Below are positions 16,967 to 25,931 of a stretch of DNA of 64,000 bases, piece after piece. Made by a program: the position numbers and the translations under genes. The DNA is from Sulfurimonas lithotrophica. GTDB taxonomy: Bacteria; Campylobacterota; Campylobacteria; Campylobacterales; Sulfurimonadaceae. Position 1 is the first letter of the stretch, and every line of letters begins with the position of its first letter. Below the pieces are notes generated by a model. The model had not been told where the DNA came from, ran no database searches, and was given only the letters and a program-made list of their open reading frames with translations. Location of the stretch: NCBI RefSeq assembly GCF_009258225.1, contig NZ_CP043617.1:1364001-1428000 (forward strand). The letters are read 5' to 3'.

Positions 16967-18700
16967 TCAAATAGATTTTACAACAACCATCTCCTCTTGA
17001 AAGATAGCGTTTTTACCTTCATAACTGTGCAAAGAGCTTGTAAGATTATTTACACCTTTAGTACCGCTGTATATAAGGACACAATCATTTCGCAAGTCAT
17101 TATTTATTTTTACTTTTAACTTAACATTGCCTACCGAGGACTCTATTTCTACCAAGTCGCCTTCTGCAAAACCAAGTGAACTATTTAAATAAACATTTTC
17201 TTCCCTGTTAAATTGTGAATTTAAACTTTTAGGACTTTTTGAAGTGATTAAAAACAGTTTCTCCTCTTTATAGTCGTGAACTTCAAATTCATCTAAAAAA
17301 ACAAATTCATTATCATCTGTATCAAAACCTTCTTTGTACGGGATGTCTTCCCTGTTTTCAACATAAAAAGCACCGTCTATATTTTGAACGGAAAAATTTT
17401 TAAAATGTTTTATATAATCATCTTCACTTTTAATCTCAATTCCAAATTCTTTACATAAAAATTTGCTCAAATCGTATTCGCTTATACCTATGTCCGTATC
17501 TTTTTGCTTATGCATACTTATCATTGCATTATGTGAATATGATGTACGAATATCGTTTTTATATAAAAAACTTTTTGCCGGTATAACTAAAGAAGCCGCT
17601 TCACTTGTTTCATTTTCATATAAACCAAAATAGACGACGTTTTCAACCTTTGAAATATCAGATACAACTCTTGAAGAATTTGGCATTTGAGAGAGTGGAT
17701 TTGCACCTTGGATAAAAACTGTTTTAAAGTCGGAAAATTTAGTATCTACTTTTGATACTCTTTTTGCTTTTGTATTAAAAGGTGACTCTATAGCTTCTTT
17801 TGAGTTACCCAGATATGCTACTCCACTCCCCTCTTTGCCAAAAAGACCTAAATTAGTTGCAAAGGCATCTATTGCACGTATAACTTCAGAACCGTTTCTG
17901 TATTTTTGAACTCCAATCCCACAAACTATAGCTACTTTTTTACCTTTAACCATGGCGAGTATATCGCCTATATCACCAAGAGTTACACCTATTTTATCAA
18001 GTACTGCTTTAATACGTATATTTTGAGTAAGCTCATAAAAGTCTTCCGCTTCACTTGCATACTCTTCTAAAAACTGCTCGTCACAACCGTGTTCAATATG
18101 TAAAAAACGACTAAGCAACATTGCCAGTTCTAAATCACCGCGCGGTTGAATTTGTATATATAAATCCGATATCTTTGCAGCCTTTGTTTTTACAGGGTCT
18201 ATAACGACTATCTGCTTGTCTTTTAAAAGCGGTAAAAGATGTGATGAAGTAGTATGCGGGTTTCTACCCCATAAAATTACAACTTCTGATTTTGCTATTT
18301 GTGAAAGCGGCATATTTTTATTTGAACCGCGACCTTCAATTATTCCTGCTTCACCTGCACCGTCACATAAACTGCCTTCTGTAAGTGTAGCACCGTAAGA
18401 TGCAAAGAAATGGTCAGTCACTCCTTGCATTAGAGCAAAATTACCGGACCCTCTATAATGTAAAATTTCATTTTTTTCACCCAATTCAATAAGCTCTTTT
18501 AATTTTAAAAGAGCTTCATCCATACTAATTTCAACACCTTTATATCTTGGGCTTTGTATCTGCTGGTTTTTTTCGTAATGGTTAAGATGCGGACATAAAA
18601 ATCCTCTTGTATGCCCTGATTTTTTAGCTTTAATTTTATGATCTTCATATATTATTTCACAAGCATCATAACAATCAAGAGGACAAGCTGTATTATTCAT
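16967..18700 (-). CDS. Molybdopterin-dependent oxidoreductase (DMSO reductase family)
   Basis: This 577-residue Mo/W-bisPGD enzyme is of the formate dehydrogenase/thiosulfate-reductase type. The N-terminus carries a [4Fe-4S] motif with Cys 6, 10, 14 and 36 (CPLDCYDAC...FLCPH). A SLCDGAGEAG stretch near residue 113 contains the likely Mo-ligand Cys, followed by VILWGRNPHTT and a C-terminal molydopterin-dinucleotide-binding barrel. It has no Tat or Sec signal, so it should be cytoplasmic, and it is shorter than respiratory members (700-900). It overlaps hlyD by eight bases. The substrate cannot be told from sequence. No electron-transfer or membrane subunit adjoins it. Confidence 0.85.
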   Translation of the reverse strand: MNNTACPLDCYDACEIIYEDHKIKAKKSGHTRGFLCPHLNHYEKNQQIQSPRYKGVEISMDEALLKLKELIELGEKNEILHYRGSGNFALMQGVTDHFFASYGATLTEGSLCDGAGEAGIIEGRGSNKNMPLSQIAKSEVVILWGRNPHTTSSHLLPLLKDKQIVVIDPVKTKAAKISDLYIQIQPRGDLELAMLLSRFLHIEHGCDEQFLEEYASEAEDFYELTQNIRIKAVLDKIGVTLGDIGDILAMVKGKKVAIVCGIGVQKYRNGSEVIRAIDAFATNLGLFGKEGSGVAYLGNSKEAIESPFNTKAKRVSKVDTKFSDFKTVFIQGANPLSQMPNSSRVVSDISKVENVVYFGLYENETSEAASLVIPAKSFLYKNDIRTSYSHNAMISMHKQKDTDIGISEYDLSKFLCKEFGIEIKSEDDYIKHFKNFSVQNIDGAFYVENREDIPYKEGFDTDDNEFVFLDEFEVHDYKEEKLFLITSKSPKSLNSQFNREENVYLNSSLGFAEGDLVEIESSVGNVKLKVKINNDLRNDCVLIYSGTKGVNNLTSSLHSYEGKNAIFQEEMVVVKSI

Positions 18701-19490
18701 CTTTTAGCTCAACCTTAACAAGGTTTGAGAAAACTTTTGGAGATTTTATAATAATTTGAGCCATATATTTAGATATGTTTTTTGAGTCGGCTATATTTAC
18801 AACTCTACTGATTTTATACTTTGTTTTTTCTCCATCAAGATAGATAGTTTTTTTGCTTGCATCGTCTAAGTCGTCTCTGTTTAAATATATAGTTAATTTT
18901 GCTTTTGATATATCGGCTACTTTTGCCAAAGGAGTTGAAAGATTTACGACTTGTCCCGGTTTAACATTTAGTTCATAAAGTATAAAACCTTCGGCTTTTA
19001 AATTTTTATCATTTATACTTCGATTTAAAACTGCATATCTTAGCTTTAAATCCGTAATCTGAACTTTTAAATTCTGAATCTCTTTTTTTGTACTTAACAA
19101 CTGGTTTTCACTACTGATTAAGTCATAATATTCCCTGTCTTTTTCAATTTGGGACTTTATTTTAAGTTTTTCTACTCTATCGTAGTTTTTTCTTTTTCTA
19201 ACGAGTGAACTATCAAGGTTTTTTACTATTTCCTCGTTAGTCTCAACCGTATTTCTTAAATACTCAAGTTTGTCTTTTATATAATTTAATTCTTTTGTAT
19301 CTAATTCCGAATCAATTTCTATATATGCTTCGTCTAAGAGCAATGTACCTAAATTTTTTTCATCGGCACTAATAACTAAACCTGATACGTTTGAGCTTAT
19401 CTCTCTAATCTCTATAGGTTCTACTTTTGCATAATATTCACTAGCGAAAATTATTGAAAAACTAAAAAATAAAATAGCTATTAATTTCAT
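18693..19490 (-). CDS. HlyD-like periplasmic adaptor (membrane fusion) protein
   Basis: This is a periplasmic adaptor for a secretion or efflux pump. The 265 residues have a signal peptide (about 1-16, ending IIFA), a half-lipoyl motif at the start, a coiled-coil hairpin (about 65-150, rich in Lys/Glu/Leu), the returning lipoyl half (LKAEGFILYELNVKPGQVVN) and a beta-barrel segment. It is shorter than AcrA-type adaptors. It is the first gene of the minus-strand operon that also holds tolC, and no inner-membrane pump is in that operon. The RND gene ending at 12832 is the nearest candidate partner. Confidence 0.82.
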   Translation of the reverse strand: MKLIAILFFSFSIIFASEYYAKVEPIEIREISSNVSGLVISADEKNLGTLLLDEAYIEIDSELDTKELNYIKDKLEYLRNTVETNEEIVKNLDSSLVRKRKNYDRVEKLKIKSQIEKDREYYDLISSENQLLSTKKEIQNLKVQITDLKLRYAVLNRSINDKNLKAEGFILYELNVKPGQVVNLSTPLAKVADISKAKLTIYLNRDDLDDASKKTIYLDGEKTKYKISRVVNIADSKNISKYMAQIIIKSPKVFSNLVKVELKDE

Positions 19491-19582
19491 TTATAACCCT
19501 GTCTAATTCAAATTTTAAAGCTATTTTACCATTTCATTATTAATATAATTTCATATTCATCTTTATTTCATTTATTTTTCGC

Positions 19583-19588
19583 TATGAT
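19583..19588 (+). promoter_or_regulatory. -10 box of the cheV promoter
   Basis: GCTATGAT with core TATGAT lies about 30 bases before the cheV ATG in T-rich DNA. AAAGGGAA follows as a good ribosome binding site. The gap 19491-19617 also carries the divergent hlyD promoter, for which no clear box was seen. Confidence 0.45.
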
Positions 19589-19617
19589 TTAACAATAAAT
19601 AGATAAAGGGAATTCGT

Positions 19618-20562
19618 ATGTCTATACTAGAAAATGTAGATGCTGCAACAAATCTCGCAAAGAACAATGAACTTCAACTATTAGTTTTTAGAATAAGTGA
19701 AAGTCAAGAGTCTGCTTTTTATGCAATTAATGTTTTTAAGACAAGGGAAGTAGTTGAGGCAAAAAACCATTTTTTGACTCAAATACCTTCATCACATCCT
19801 CTTCTTGAAGGTACGATTACCTTACGCGGATTACAGATACCTATATTAAATCTTCCTGCTTGGCTGGATGTAAACCTTTCTAAAGAATCTGTACAAAAAT
19901 CTAATATACTTATTTGTGATTTTAACGGTGTAATTATAGGTCTTAGAATTATGTCTGCATACAGAGTAGTTAAGAAAAACTGGAATGAGATGCATGCCCC
20001 AGACAGTTACCGCCAAGAAGGCGGTGTCGTAATGAATCATACACGTCTTGAAGACGGCTCACTTTGTTTAATTTTAGATTATGAAAAACTTTTATCGGAC
20101 GTAATACCTCAAGCTATGGTTGATGTATTTGAATCACCTGGCAATCTTAAAGATTTAGATATCCCTGCCAAATTAAAAGCAGGTACCGTTTTAATAGCAG
20201 AAGACTCTAAAACGGCTCAGAGACACCTTATTCAAATATTTAAAAACTCAAATATAGATATGAAACTCTTTGAAAACGGAAAACTTTTAATAGATTACAT
20301 TAAAAAAATGTCTGATCCTTCTCTGATACCGGCAATAATTACCGATATTGAGATGCCGGAGATGAGTGGATTTACCGTTATTCAAGAGTTGCATAAAAAT
20401 CCTCTGACAAAAAATATCCCTATAATCGTAAACTCATCCATGACTGGTGATAATAATAAAAGAGAAGCTGAGTCATTAGGTGCTAACGGATTTATAGATA
20501 AGACTAAAAGTCATAATATTATCCCGTTAATTGTGGATGTTATGAATAGAGTAAAAAAATAA
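19618..20562 (+). CDS. cheV: Chemotaxis coupling/response-regulator protein CheV
   Basis: CheV couples chemoreceptors to the CheA kinase and tunes signalling. The 314-residue protein has a CheW-like domain (about 15-165, with EGTITLRGLQIPILNLPAWL) followed by a receiver domain (about 185-314) with TVLIAEDSKTAQ and the phosphoacceptor Asp 243 in ITDIEMPEMSG, then NSSMTGDN and the conserved Lys in FIDKTK. It is a single gene with its own promoter. No other chemotaxis gene is in the window. Campylobacterota often carry several CheV paralogues. Confidence 0.93.
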   Translation: MSILENVDAATNLAKNNELQLLVFRISESQESAFYAINVFKTREVVEAKNHFLTQIPSSHPLLEGTITLRGLQIPILNLPAWLDVNLSKESVQKSNILICDFNGVIIGLRIMSAYRVVKKNWNEMHAPDSYRQEGGVVMNHTRLEDGSLCLILDYEKLLSDVIPQAMVDVFESPGNLKDLDIPAKLKAGTVLIAEDSKTAQRHLIQIFKNSNIDMKLFENGKLLIDYIKKMSDPSLIPAIITDIEMPEMSGFTVIQELHKNPLTKNIPIIVNSSMTGDNNKREAESLGANGFIDKTKSHNIIPLIVDVMNRVKK

Positions 20563-20575
20563 AACTCTCTTATGT

Positions 20576-20697
20576 AATGCATTTTTGCATTGCATTCTTT
20601 CAAAAAATATTCCATACGTTTAAGGTATTTGAGGCGCTTAATGAGGAAAGATACTAAAAGTATCTGACGAGTGTAGCAACGCTAAAGATGCGTTGCT
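20576..20697. terminator. Structured gap between convergent cheV and oadB, several hairpins
   Basis: Three perfect stems lie in the 161-base gap: AATGCA/TGCATT with a TTTT loop (20576-20591), AGATAC/GTATCT (20649-20665) and AGCAACGC/GCGTTGCT (20675-20697). The first is close to the cheV stop. The third is the first met by transcription coming from oadB. None has a clean T-run, so intrinsic termination is plausible but not proven. A structured small RNA is an alternative. Confidence 0.4.
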
Positions 20698-20723
20698 ATT
20701 TAAATTTTATAATATTTAAAATA

Positions 20724-22043
20724 CTATTGGAATAGAGAGATTAATACACCCGCCGCAACGGCTGAACCGATAACACCTGCAACATTTGGACCCATTGCAT
20801 GCATTAAAAGCATATTTTGTCTATCATACTCCATACCGACTTTATTTGAAACACGAGCAGCCATAGGTACTGCCGATACACCTGCCGAACCAATTAAAGG
20901 ATTGATTTTTTCACCAGGGAAAAGGTTCATAATTTTAGCCATAATTACACCTGCCGCAGTACCTACCGAAAAGGCAATAATACCTAGTCCGAGAATAGCT
21001 AAAGTTTCAGCTACTAAGAACTGATCGGATGCTAGTTTTGAACCAACTGCTAAACCTAAGAAAATAGTAACAATATTTATAAGCTCATTTTGCATAGTAT
21101 TGCTTAATCTATCAACGACTCCTGATTCTTTTAAAAAGTTTCCAAACATAAATGCACCGATAAGTGGTGTAGCATCCGGTAATACTAAGATAGCAAGAAC
21201 TAAAACCATAATAGGAAAAACAAGTTTCTCTAAACGGGATACGTGACGACGAGTAGTCATTTTTATTTTACGCTCGTCATCGTTTGTTAAAGCTTTCATA
21301 ATTGGAGGTTGAATAATAGGTACCATAGCCATGTAACTATAAGATGCAACAGCAATAGCTCCTAATAATTCAGGTGCAAGAGCTGAAGCGATAAATATAG
21401 ATGTAGGACCGTCTGCTCCACCGATAATTGAAATTGCGGATGCTTGACGCAGGGTAAAATCAAATATAGTAGTATATTGCGAAAGTGCAACCGCACCGAC
21501 AAGTGTTCCAAATATACCAAACTGTGCCGCAGCACCTAAAAGAGCGGTTTTAGGATTGGAAAGAAGAGGACCAAAGTCTGTCATTGCTCCAACACCCATA
21601 AAAATTAAAATCGGAAATAACTGGTTAGAAAGACCCATTTCATAAATAATTCCCAAGAAGCCTTCAGGTCCTGCAATTCCGGCTACAGGAATATTAGCTA
21701 AAAGACCTCCAAAGCCTATAGGTAATAATAAAAGTGGCTCAAATCCCTTTGCAATAGCAAGATAAAAAAGACCAAATGTAACCAGAATCATTATAATACG
21801 ACCCCAAGATTTATGAAAATCACTCATCTTTTCACCGTGTGAATTTAATTCATTCGGATTAGGATTTACCATGGCATTGATACCTGTTGAATTTAAGAAA
21901 CCATTTATCATTTGAGTAAACGGTTTCGCTTCATAAGGTTTTAACTCTTTTGTTTGTTCAGGTGCCGGATGAGCAGCTGCAAATGCACTAGTAAGACCTA
22001 GAAGCATAAACAAAGCAAGAATTTTTACTAAAAATTTTTTCAT
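20724..22043 (-). CDS. oadB: Sodium-pumping oxaloacetate decarboxylase beta subunit
   Basis: This inner-membrane subunit decarboxylates carboxybiotin and exports sodium ions. The 439-residue protein has an N-terminal signal-like segment (1-23), then many helices. Conserved OadB stretches include [40 protein letters not shown] and [17 protein letters not shown]. It lies five bases after oadA and ends the gene order G-A-B. The extra 50-residue stretch before the usual start, including [17 protein letters not shown], is common in this phylum as far as I recall. Confidence 0.93.
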   Translation of the reverse strand: MKKFLVKILALFMLLGLTSAFAAAHPAPEQTKELKPYEAKPFTQMINGFLNSTGINAMVNPNPNELNSHGEKMSDFHKSWGRIIMILVTFGLFYLAIAKGFEPLLLLPIGFGGLLANIPVAGIAGPEGFLGIIYEMGLSNQLFPILIFMGVGAMTDFGPLLSNPKTALLGAAAQFGIFGTLVGAVALSQYTTIFDFTLRQASAISIIGGADGPTSIFIASALAPELLGAIAVASYSYMAMVPIIQPPIMKALTNDDERKIKMTTRRHVSRLEKLVFPIMVLVLAILVLPDATPLIGAFMFGNFLKESGVVDRLSNTMQNELINIVTIFLGLAVGSKLASDQFLVAETLAILGLGIIAFSVGTAAGVIMAKIMNLFPGEKINPLIGSAGVSAVPMAARVSNKVGMEYDRQNMLLMHAMGPNVAGVIGSAVAAGVLISLFQ

Positions 22044-22048
22044 AAAGA

Positions 22049-23845
22049 CTATCCTATTACAGCTACGACTTGACCTTCAACTACTTTATCATTTGTAGCA
22101 ACATTGATTGATTTGATTACACCACCGCGAGTAGCTACTATATCAATTTCCATTTTCATAGATTCCAAAATCATAATAACATCTCCTTCATTAACACTTT
22201 GACCAGGATTCATTATAATTTTCCAAACATTACCCGGTACTAATGCTTTAATATCATCACCGGCACCGCCTGCTGCAGGAGCAGGAGCTGAAGTAGAAGC
22301 ACTTTCTCCGTTTACGGCAGTTACTTGAATATCTGCATCACCCTCTGCTACTTGAACACTAAACTTTTGACCATCTACTACTACAGTATAATTTCCACTC
22401 ATCTCTTTACTTCCTTCTTTACAATCTTCTTTCATTTGAGAAATTTTTCTAACATTTAATTCGCTTTCACCTTTTAAGAATGCGATACCTTTATCTTGAC
22501 ATGCCGCTGCTATAAAAATATTTTCTTCTGTAATTTCAATATTTTCTTCTTTTAGTTTGTTAATCCAAGTCTCTAAAGATTTAGATTCATCAGCATTTGC
22601 CAAATCAAGTGCTTTTTCTTTAGTAGGTTCTAAATTTAACTTTTCAGAAGCAATCTTTACAACTTCAGGATCCGGTTCAACCGGAGTCTTACCAAAGTAT
22701 CCCAGCACCATTTTTCCGTAACCTGGAGCAATAGCTTTCCATGGACCTTGCATAACATTATTAAGAGCCTGTTGGAAGTAAAACTGTGAAACAGGAGTTA
22801 CAGAAGTACCGTAACCACCTTTTTCAACAACCTCAGTCATAGCAGCAATAACTTCCGGAAATTTATCTAAAATATCGTTATCGCGCATCATTTGAGTATT
22901 TGCAGTTAATGCACCGCCCGGCATTGGAGAAAACGGTATAACAGGTGAAACCATTGTAGCCTCAGGCGGCATAAAATAGTCACTCAAACATGATTGTAAT
23001 TCTTTTTCATAAGTTAAGATTTTTTCAATCTCTAATCCACCTAAATCAAAGTCCATACCTTTAGTAGCATGAAGCATTGTTAAAATATCAGGTTGGCTAG
23101 TTCCGCCACTTACAGGTGCAGCTGCCATATCTATACCGTCAACTCCAGCCTCAAGCGCTGCCATATAAGCAGAAACAGATACACCTGCTGTCTCATGTGT
23201 ATGAAGACGTAGATGCGTATCTTCAGGAACTAAACTGCGAGCCATCTTGATAGTTTCAAAAACTTTCTGAGGAGATGACGTACCTGAAGCATCTTTAAAA
23301 CAGATGCTGTCATATGGAATACCGCTGTCTAAAATCTCACGAAGAGTTTTTTCGTAAAAAGCAACATCATGTGCACCGTGGCATCCAGGAGGAAGGTCCA
23401 TCATTGTTACAACAACTTCGTGTTTAAGTCCGTGATGAGATATTCTCTCACCCGAATATTTTAAATTTTCTACGTCGTTTAATGCGTCAAAATTACGAAT
23501 AGTAGTAGTACCGTGTTTTTTGAATAGTTTTGCATGTAAATCAATTAATTCTTTACTTCCCGTATCTAACATTACAGTGTTAACACCACGAGCCAATGTT
23601 TGAAGGTTTGCATCCGGTCCTACTATTTTACGGAATTTATCCATCATCTCAAATGCATCTTCTTTTAAATAAAAGTATAAAGACTGAAATCTAGCCCCTC
23701 CACCAAATTCAAAGTGGTTTATACCTGCTGTTTTCGCAGCTTCAACAGCCGGAAAAAAGTCATCCATAAGTACACGACCACCATATACAGACTGAAAACC
23801 ATCTCTAAAGGTTGTATCCATTACATCTATAAATTTTTTAGCCAT
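22049..23845 (-). CDS. oadA: Oxaloacetate decarboxylase alpha / pyruvate carboxylase subunit B
   Basis: This biotin-dependent carboxyltransferase moves CO2 between oxaloacetate and biotin. The 598 residues have a DRE-TIM carboxyltransferase barrel (about 5-300) with [10 protein letters not shown], metal-binding [10 protein letters not shown] and the catalytic Lys in [12 protein letters not shown] conserved carboxylase region follows, then an Ala/Pro linker and a C-terminal biotinyl domain with the biotinylated Lys 564 in ESMKMEID. The first motif reads FRDGFQS where the family usually has RDAHQS. It sits between oadG and oadB, so the decarboxylase pump role is favoured over pyruvate carboxylase; no biotin carboxylase gene is in the window. 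Confidence 0.9.
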   Translation of the reverse strand: MAKKFIDVMDTTFRDGFQSVYGGRVLMDDFFPAVEAAKTAGINHFEFGGGARFQSLYFYLKEDAFEMMDKFRKIVGPDANLQTLARGVNTVMLDTGSKELIDLHAKLFKKHGTTTIRNFDALNDVENLKYSGERISHHGLKHEVVVTMMDLPPGCHGAHDVAFYEKTLREILDSGIPYDSICFKDASGTSSPQKVFETIKMARSLVPEDTHLRLHTHETAGVSVSAYMAALEAGVDGIDMAAAPVSGGTSQPDILTMLHATKGMDFDLGGLEIEKILTYEKELQSCLSDYFMPPEATMVSPVIPFSPMPGGALTANTQMMRDNDILDKFPEVIAAMTEVVEKGGYGTSVTPVSQFYFQQALNNVMQGPWKAIAPGYGKMVLGYFGKTPVEPDPEVVKIASEKLNLEPTKEKALDLANADESKSLETWINKLKEENIEITEENIFIAAACQDKGIAFLKGESELNVRKISQMKEDCKEGSKEMSGNYTVVVDGQKFSVQVAEGDADIQVTAVNGESASTSAPAPAAGGAGDDIKALVPGNVWKIIMNPGQSVNEGDVIMILESMKMEIDIVATRGGVIKSINVATNDKVVEGQVVAVIG

Positions 23846-23853
23846 TTTTATCC

Positions 23854-24090
23854 TTAACCTTCTCTATGATGTTTTATAGCAGCCGATATTGCCGCAATCA
23901 CTTTTTTATTATCGTTATTATTTGCATTACCGTTTGATGATGCATTACTAGCCTGTGGCTCTGGGAAAAATTTATGAATCAGCGTTGACATAACGTTCAT
24001 AAGAACGATTAACACCATTAGGAATATGAACACCGTTCCCATTCCAAGACCCAAAAATTTAAAACCCTCAATTACGAGGTTAGTTTCCAT
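23854..24090 (-). CDS. oadG: Oxaloacetate decarboxylase gamma subunit
   Basis: This small (78-residue) assembly subunit has one membrane helix (about 12-36, with LGMGTVFIFLMVLIVLM), then an Asn-rich linker and the C-terminal IAAISAAIKHHREG, whose His residues fit the metal-binding tail of OadG. It is the first gene of the G-A-B operon, eight bases before oadA. The 140-base gap upstream should contain the operon promoter. Confidence 0.88.
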   Translation of the reverse strand: METNLVIEGFKFLGLGMGTVFIFLMVLIVLMNVMSTLIHKFFPEPQASNASSNGNANNNDNKKVIAAISAAIKHHREG

Positions 24091-24212
24091 AAATCTACCT
24101 TTATTTCATAATTTGGGTGCATTATAATACAAAGATGTTTAAATTTACTTTTGGCATCTTTTTAATTTAAAAAATCATACTTTTTTGTTACTTTTTACAC
24201 TTACATAAATTC

Positions 24213-24218
24213 TATAAT
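24213..24218 (+). promoter_or_regulatory. -10 box upstream of the 24231 membrane protein gene
   Basis: TATAAT ends 12 bases before the TTG at 24231, so the transcript would begin only about five bases before that codon. This either means a near-leaderless TTG start or supports use of the in-frame ATG at 24282. Confidence 0.35.
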
Positions 24219-24230
24219 AAAATAAAAAGA

Positions 24231-24578
24231 TTGTTTTGGATAGAATTATTTTTTATAATTATTTATGGAGTATTTTTACATATGATTGCAGGAATGTATG
24301 AACAAGAATTTATAGCATACCTAATTTTTGGATTGACACTTAACTTTTTATTTTCTATATTGTTTGGAGTGTATTTAACAAAAAACATAGGTATCGAAGA
24401 CATGATAAAACTTAAAGGCGATAAAGAACAATCGTTGCTGGTAAGTATAAGTCTTTTTATCCCTTTTGCCAAGATGCTAATTACATTATACAGAGTCGGC
24501 ATACTTCAAATATATTTTTTAAACAGAGGTTATTCTCACAAAGAGTTTTGGATATATATGACACATAAAAGAGATTAA
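24231..24578 (+). CDS. Hypothetical membrane protein, three to four helices
   Basis: I do not recognise this 115-residue protein. It shows hydrophobic segments at about 2-18, 26-48 and 68-92 and a basic C-terminus. The first helix is only present if the TTG at 24231 is used, but that codon has no good ribosome binding site. The in-frame ATG at 24282 (codon 18) lies 11 bases after GGAG. It is convergent with the nuclease-like gene, the stops lying next to each other. Nothing in the neighbourhood indicates a function. Confidence 0.6.
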   Translation: MFWIELFFIIIYGVFLHMIAGMYEQEFIAYLIFGLTLNFLFSILFGVYLTKNIGIEDMIKLKGDKEQSLLVSISLFIPFAKMLITLYRVGILQIYFLNRGYSHKEFWIYMTHKRD

Positions 24579-25094
24579 TTAGTTTTTATTTAATTCTGAT
24601 ATACATTTATCACTTATATTGTTTTTAAACAAACCTATTTTATTCTCTTTGGCATAGATTTGTGCCTGTATCAGAGAATATTCAAACTCTTCACTTTTTG
24701 CAAGCGGATTTTTAAGTGCTAATCCGTTTTTAACCAAAAGCTCGGACATTGTCATTTTTCCTTTTGCATAAAGAATACATTTTTCTTCTTTAAATTCTAT
24801 ATGATACAGCTGTCTGTTTTTTAGCAAATTTTGTGTAAAATATTTACTCATGGGATTTTGAAAATAAAACTCTTGAATATTTTTTTTACATTCTGAATTA
24901 AACTCCGCCCTATTATATAATTCATCCACCGTTATAACACCGTATGGTCTGCATATAAATTCATATAATCCTATGCTGAATTTTTGAAATTCATTTGTAC
25001 TTACAGACCTTAGTGTGGCGAGTGTAGGCTCTTTTGCAAAGGATAAAGAAACAAAAAGACTTAAAAATGCGATATGCAACAATATTTTACTCAT
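24579..25094 (-). CDS. Secreted thermonuclease (SNase)-like protein, degenerate
   Basis: The C-terminal half (KGKMTMSELLVKNGLALKNP followed by AQIYAKENKIGLFKNN) matches the last part of the staphylococcal-nuclease fold, where an Ala/Gly-rich helix ends in GLW or GLF. The N-terminal half lacks the usual catalytic Arg/Asp/Glu pattern, so it may be a non-catalytic relative. A signal peptide (SKILLHIAFLSLFVSLSFA) is present if translation starts at the ATG at 25094. An ATG five codons earlier (25109) is possible; neither has a clear ribosome binding site. It diverges from the small gene at 25124. Confidence 0.65.
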   Translation of the reverse strand: MSKILLHIAFLSLFVSLSFAKEPTLATLRSVSTNEFQKFSIGLYEFICRPYGVITVDELYNRAEFNSECKKNIQEFYFQNPMSKYFTQNLLKNRQLYHIEFKEEKCILYAKGKMTMSELLVKNGLALKNPLAKSEEFEYSLIQAQIYAKENKIGLFKNNISDKCISELNKN

Positions 25095-25111
25095 ATAACA
25101 TACTAACATGA

Positions 25112-25117
25112 TATAAT
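25112..25117 (+). promoter_or_regulatory. -10 box immediately upstream of the 25124 small gene
   Basis: TATAAT is followed by only six bases before the ATG at 25124, so the transcript start should fall on or next to the start codon. This suggests a leaderless message, or use of the in-frame ATG at 25145. Confidence 0.4.
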
Positions 25118-25123
25118 AAATTT

Positions 25124-25288
25124 ATGAAAGATTTTAAGTTAAAAATGATTCTTAGTATTTTGTCAGGGATTATTTTTTCATTTGTATTTATAATTTTAGC
25201 CCTCTCTTTACCGGTAAGAGAAAAAACAGTTACTAAAAAACCAAATGAAAATTTATTGGAGAAAATTTCAGGTTCTATTAGAAAATAA
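25124..25288 (+). CDS. Small single-pass membrane protein
   Basis: A 54-residue frame encodes a short basic N-terminus (MKDFKLKM), one strong membrane helix (about 9-30) and a Lys-rich tail ending ISGSIRK. The composition (positive-inside N-terminus, hydrophobic core, charged tail) is that of a real bitopic protein and the gap is otherwise empty. A TATAAT box lies just in front. It is convergent with the gene at 25296-25805. The function is unknown. Confidence 0.55.
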   Translation: MKDFKLKMILSILSGIIFSFVFIILALSLPVREKTVTKKPNENLLEKISGSIRK

Positions 25289-25295
25289 TTGAAAA

Positions 25296-25805
25296 TTAGA
25301 GCGAGTCTTTTACTTTTTTTAACTTTAAAACATCATATGCATAACTAGGATTCAGTTTAAAGGCACACGCCATCAAAGCTTCTATACATCTTTTTAAATG
25401 TTCTAAATCATCATGTTTATTCATCAAATCCGTTAATAAAACCTGAGCATCTTCTATTCTCAAATTTCTAGCTACACCCAAGTTTTTATGTGCAAGGTTT
25501 TTAAGTTCTAATTTTTTCAACTCTTTTTCTGAACCTATAGTTTTTGAAATATTTTCTAAACTATCATGAAACATATTATATGTCTTAAAAATTTGTGAAA
25601 TATAGTCTTCAATAAGCTGAATAATTAGTTTTTTATCCAAGCCTAATTCGTTAGCAGGTATTGAATAATCATAAATGTAAGGAATCCTAAAGGAAGTTTC
25701 TTTATCTCTGAATACATTATCGCATACGGATTTTGCAAGTTCTAATATTGATGCAATATTATCTTCTTTTGAAATAGTGTCATCAATTTCTACTTTATTT
25801 AACAT
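25296..25805 (-). CDS. Hypothetical cytoplasmic helical protein
   Basis: This 169-residue, mostly helical, acidic protein has no signal peptide or membrane segment. The stretch YIYDYSIPANELGLDKKLI followed by a long helix resembles segments I associate with histidine-phosphotransfer-like helical bundles in Campylobacterota, but I cannot see a clear phosphoacceptor motif, so no function is assigned. It is transcribed away from htpG's end and has its own 5' region (25806-25850). Confidence 0.6.
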   Translation of the reverse strand: MLNKVEIDDTISKEDNIASILELAKSVCDNVFRDKETSFRIPYIYDYSIPANELGLDKKLIIQLIEDYISQIFKTYNMFHDSLENISKTIGSEKELKKLELKNLAHKNLGVARNLRIEDAQVLLTDLMNKHDDLEHLKRCIEALMACAFKLNPSYAYDVLKLKKVKDSL

Positions 25806-25889
25806 AAACTTCCCAGATTTTATTTAATTAAGATTATAGTCAAATTTAACTGAGAATTCAATCATTTTGTAGAATTGATTCACATAAAT

Positions 25890-25924
25890 CAATATATGAG
25901 TGCTACAAAAACACACATATATTG
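25890..25924 (-). terminator. Inverted repeat after htpG, possible terminator
   Basis: CAATATATG (25890-25898) and CATATATTG (25916-25924) form a nine-base stem just beyond the htpG stop. The stem is AT-rich and has no long T-run, so it is only a weak terminator candidate. Confidence 0.3.
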
Positions 25925-25931
25925 TTAATTT

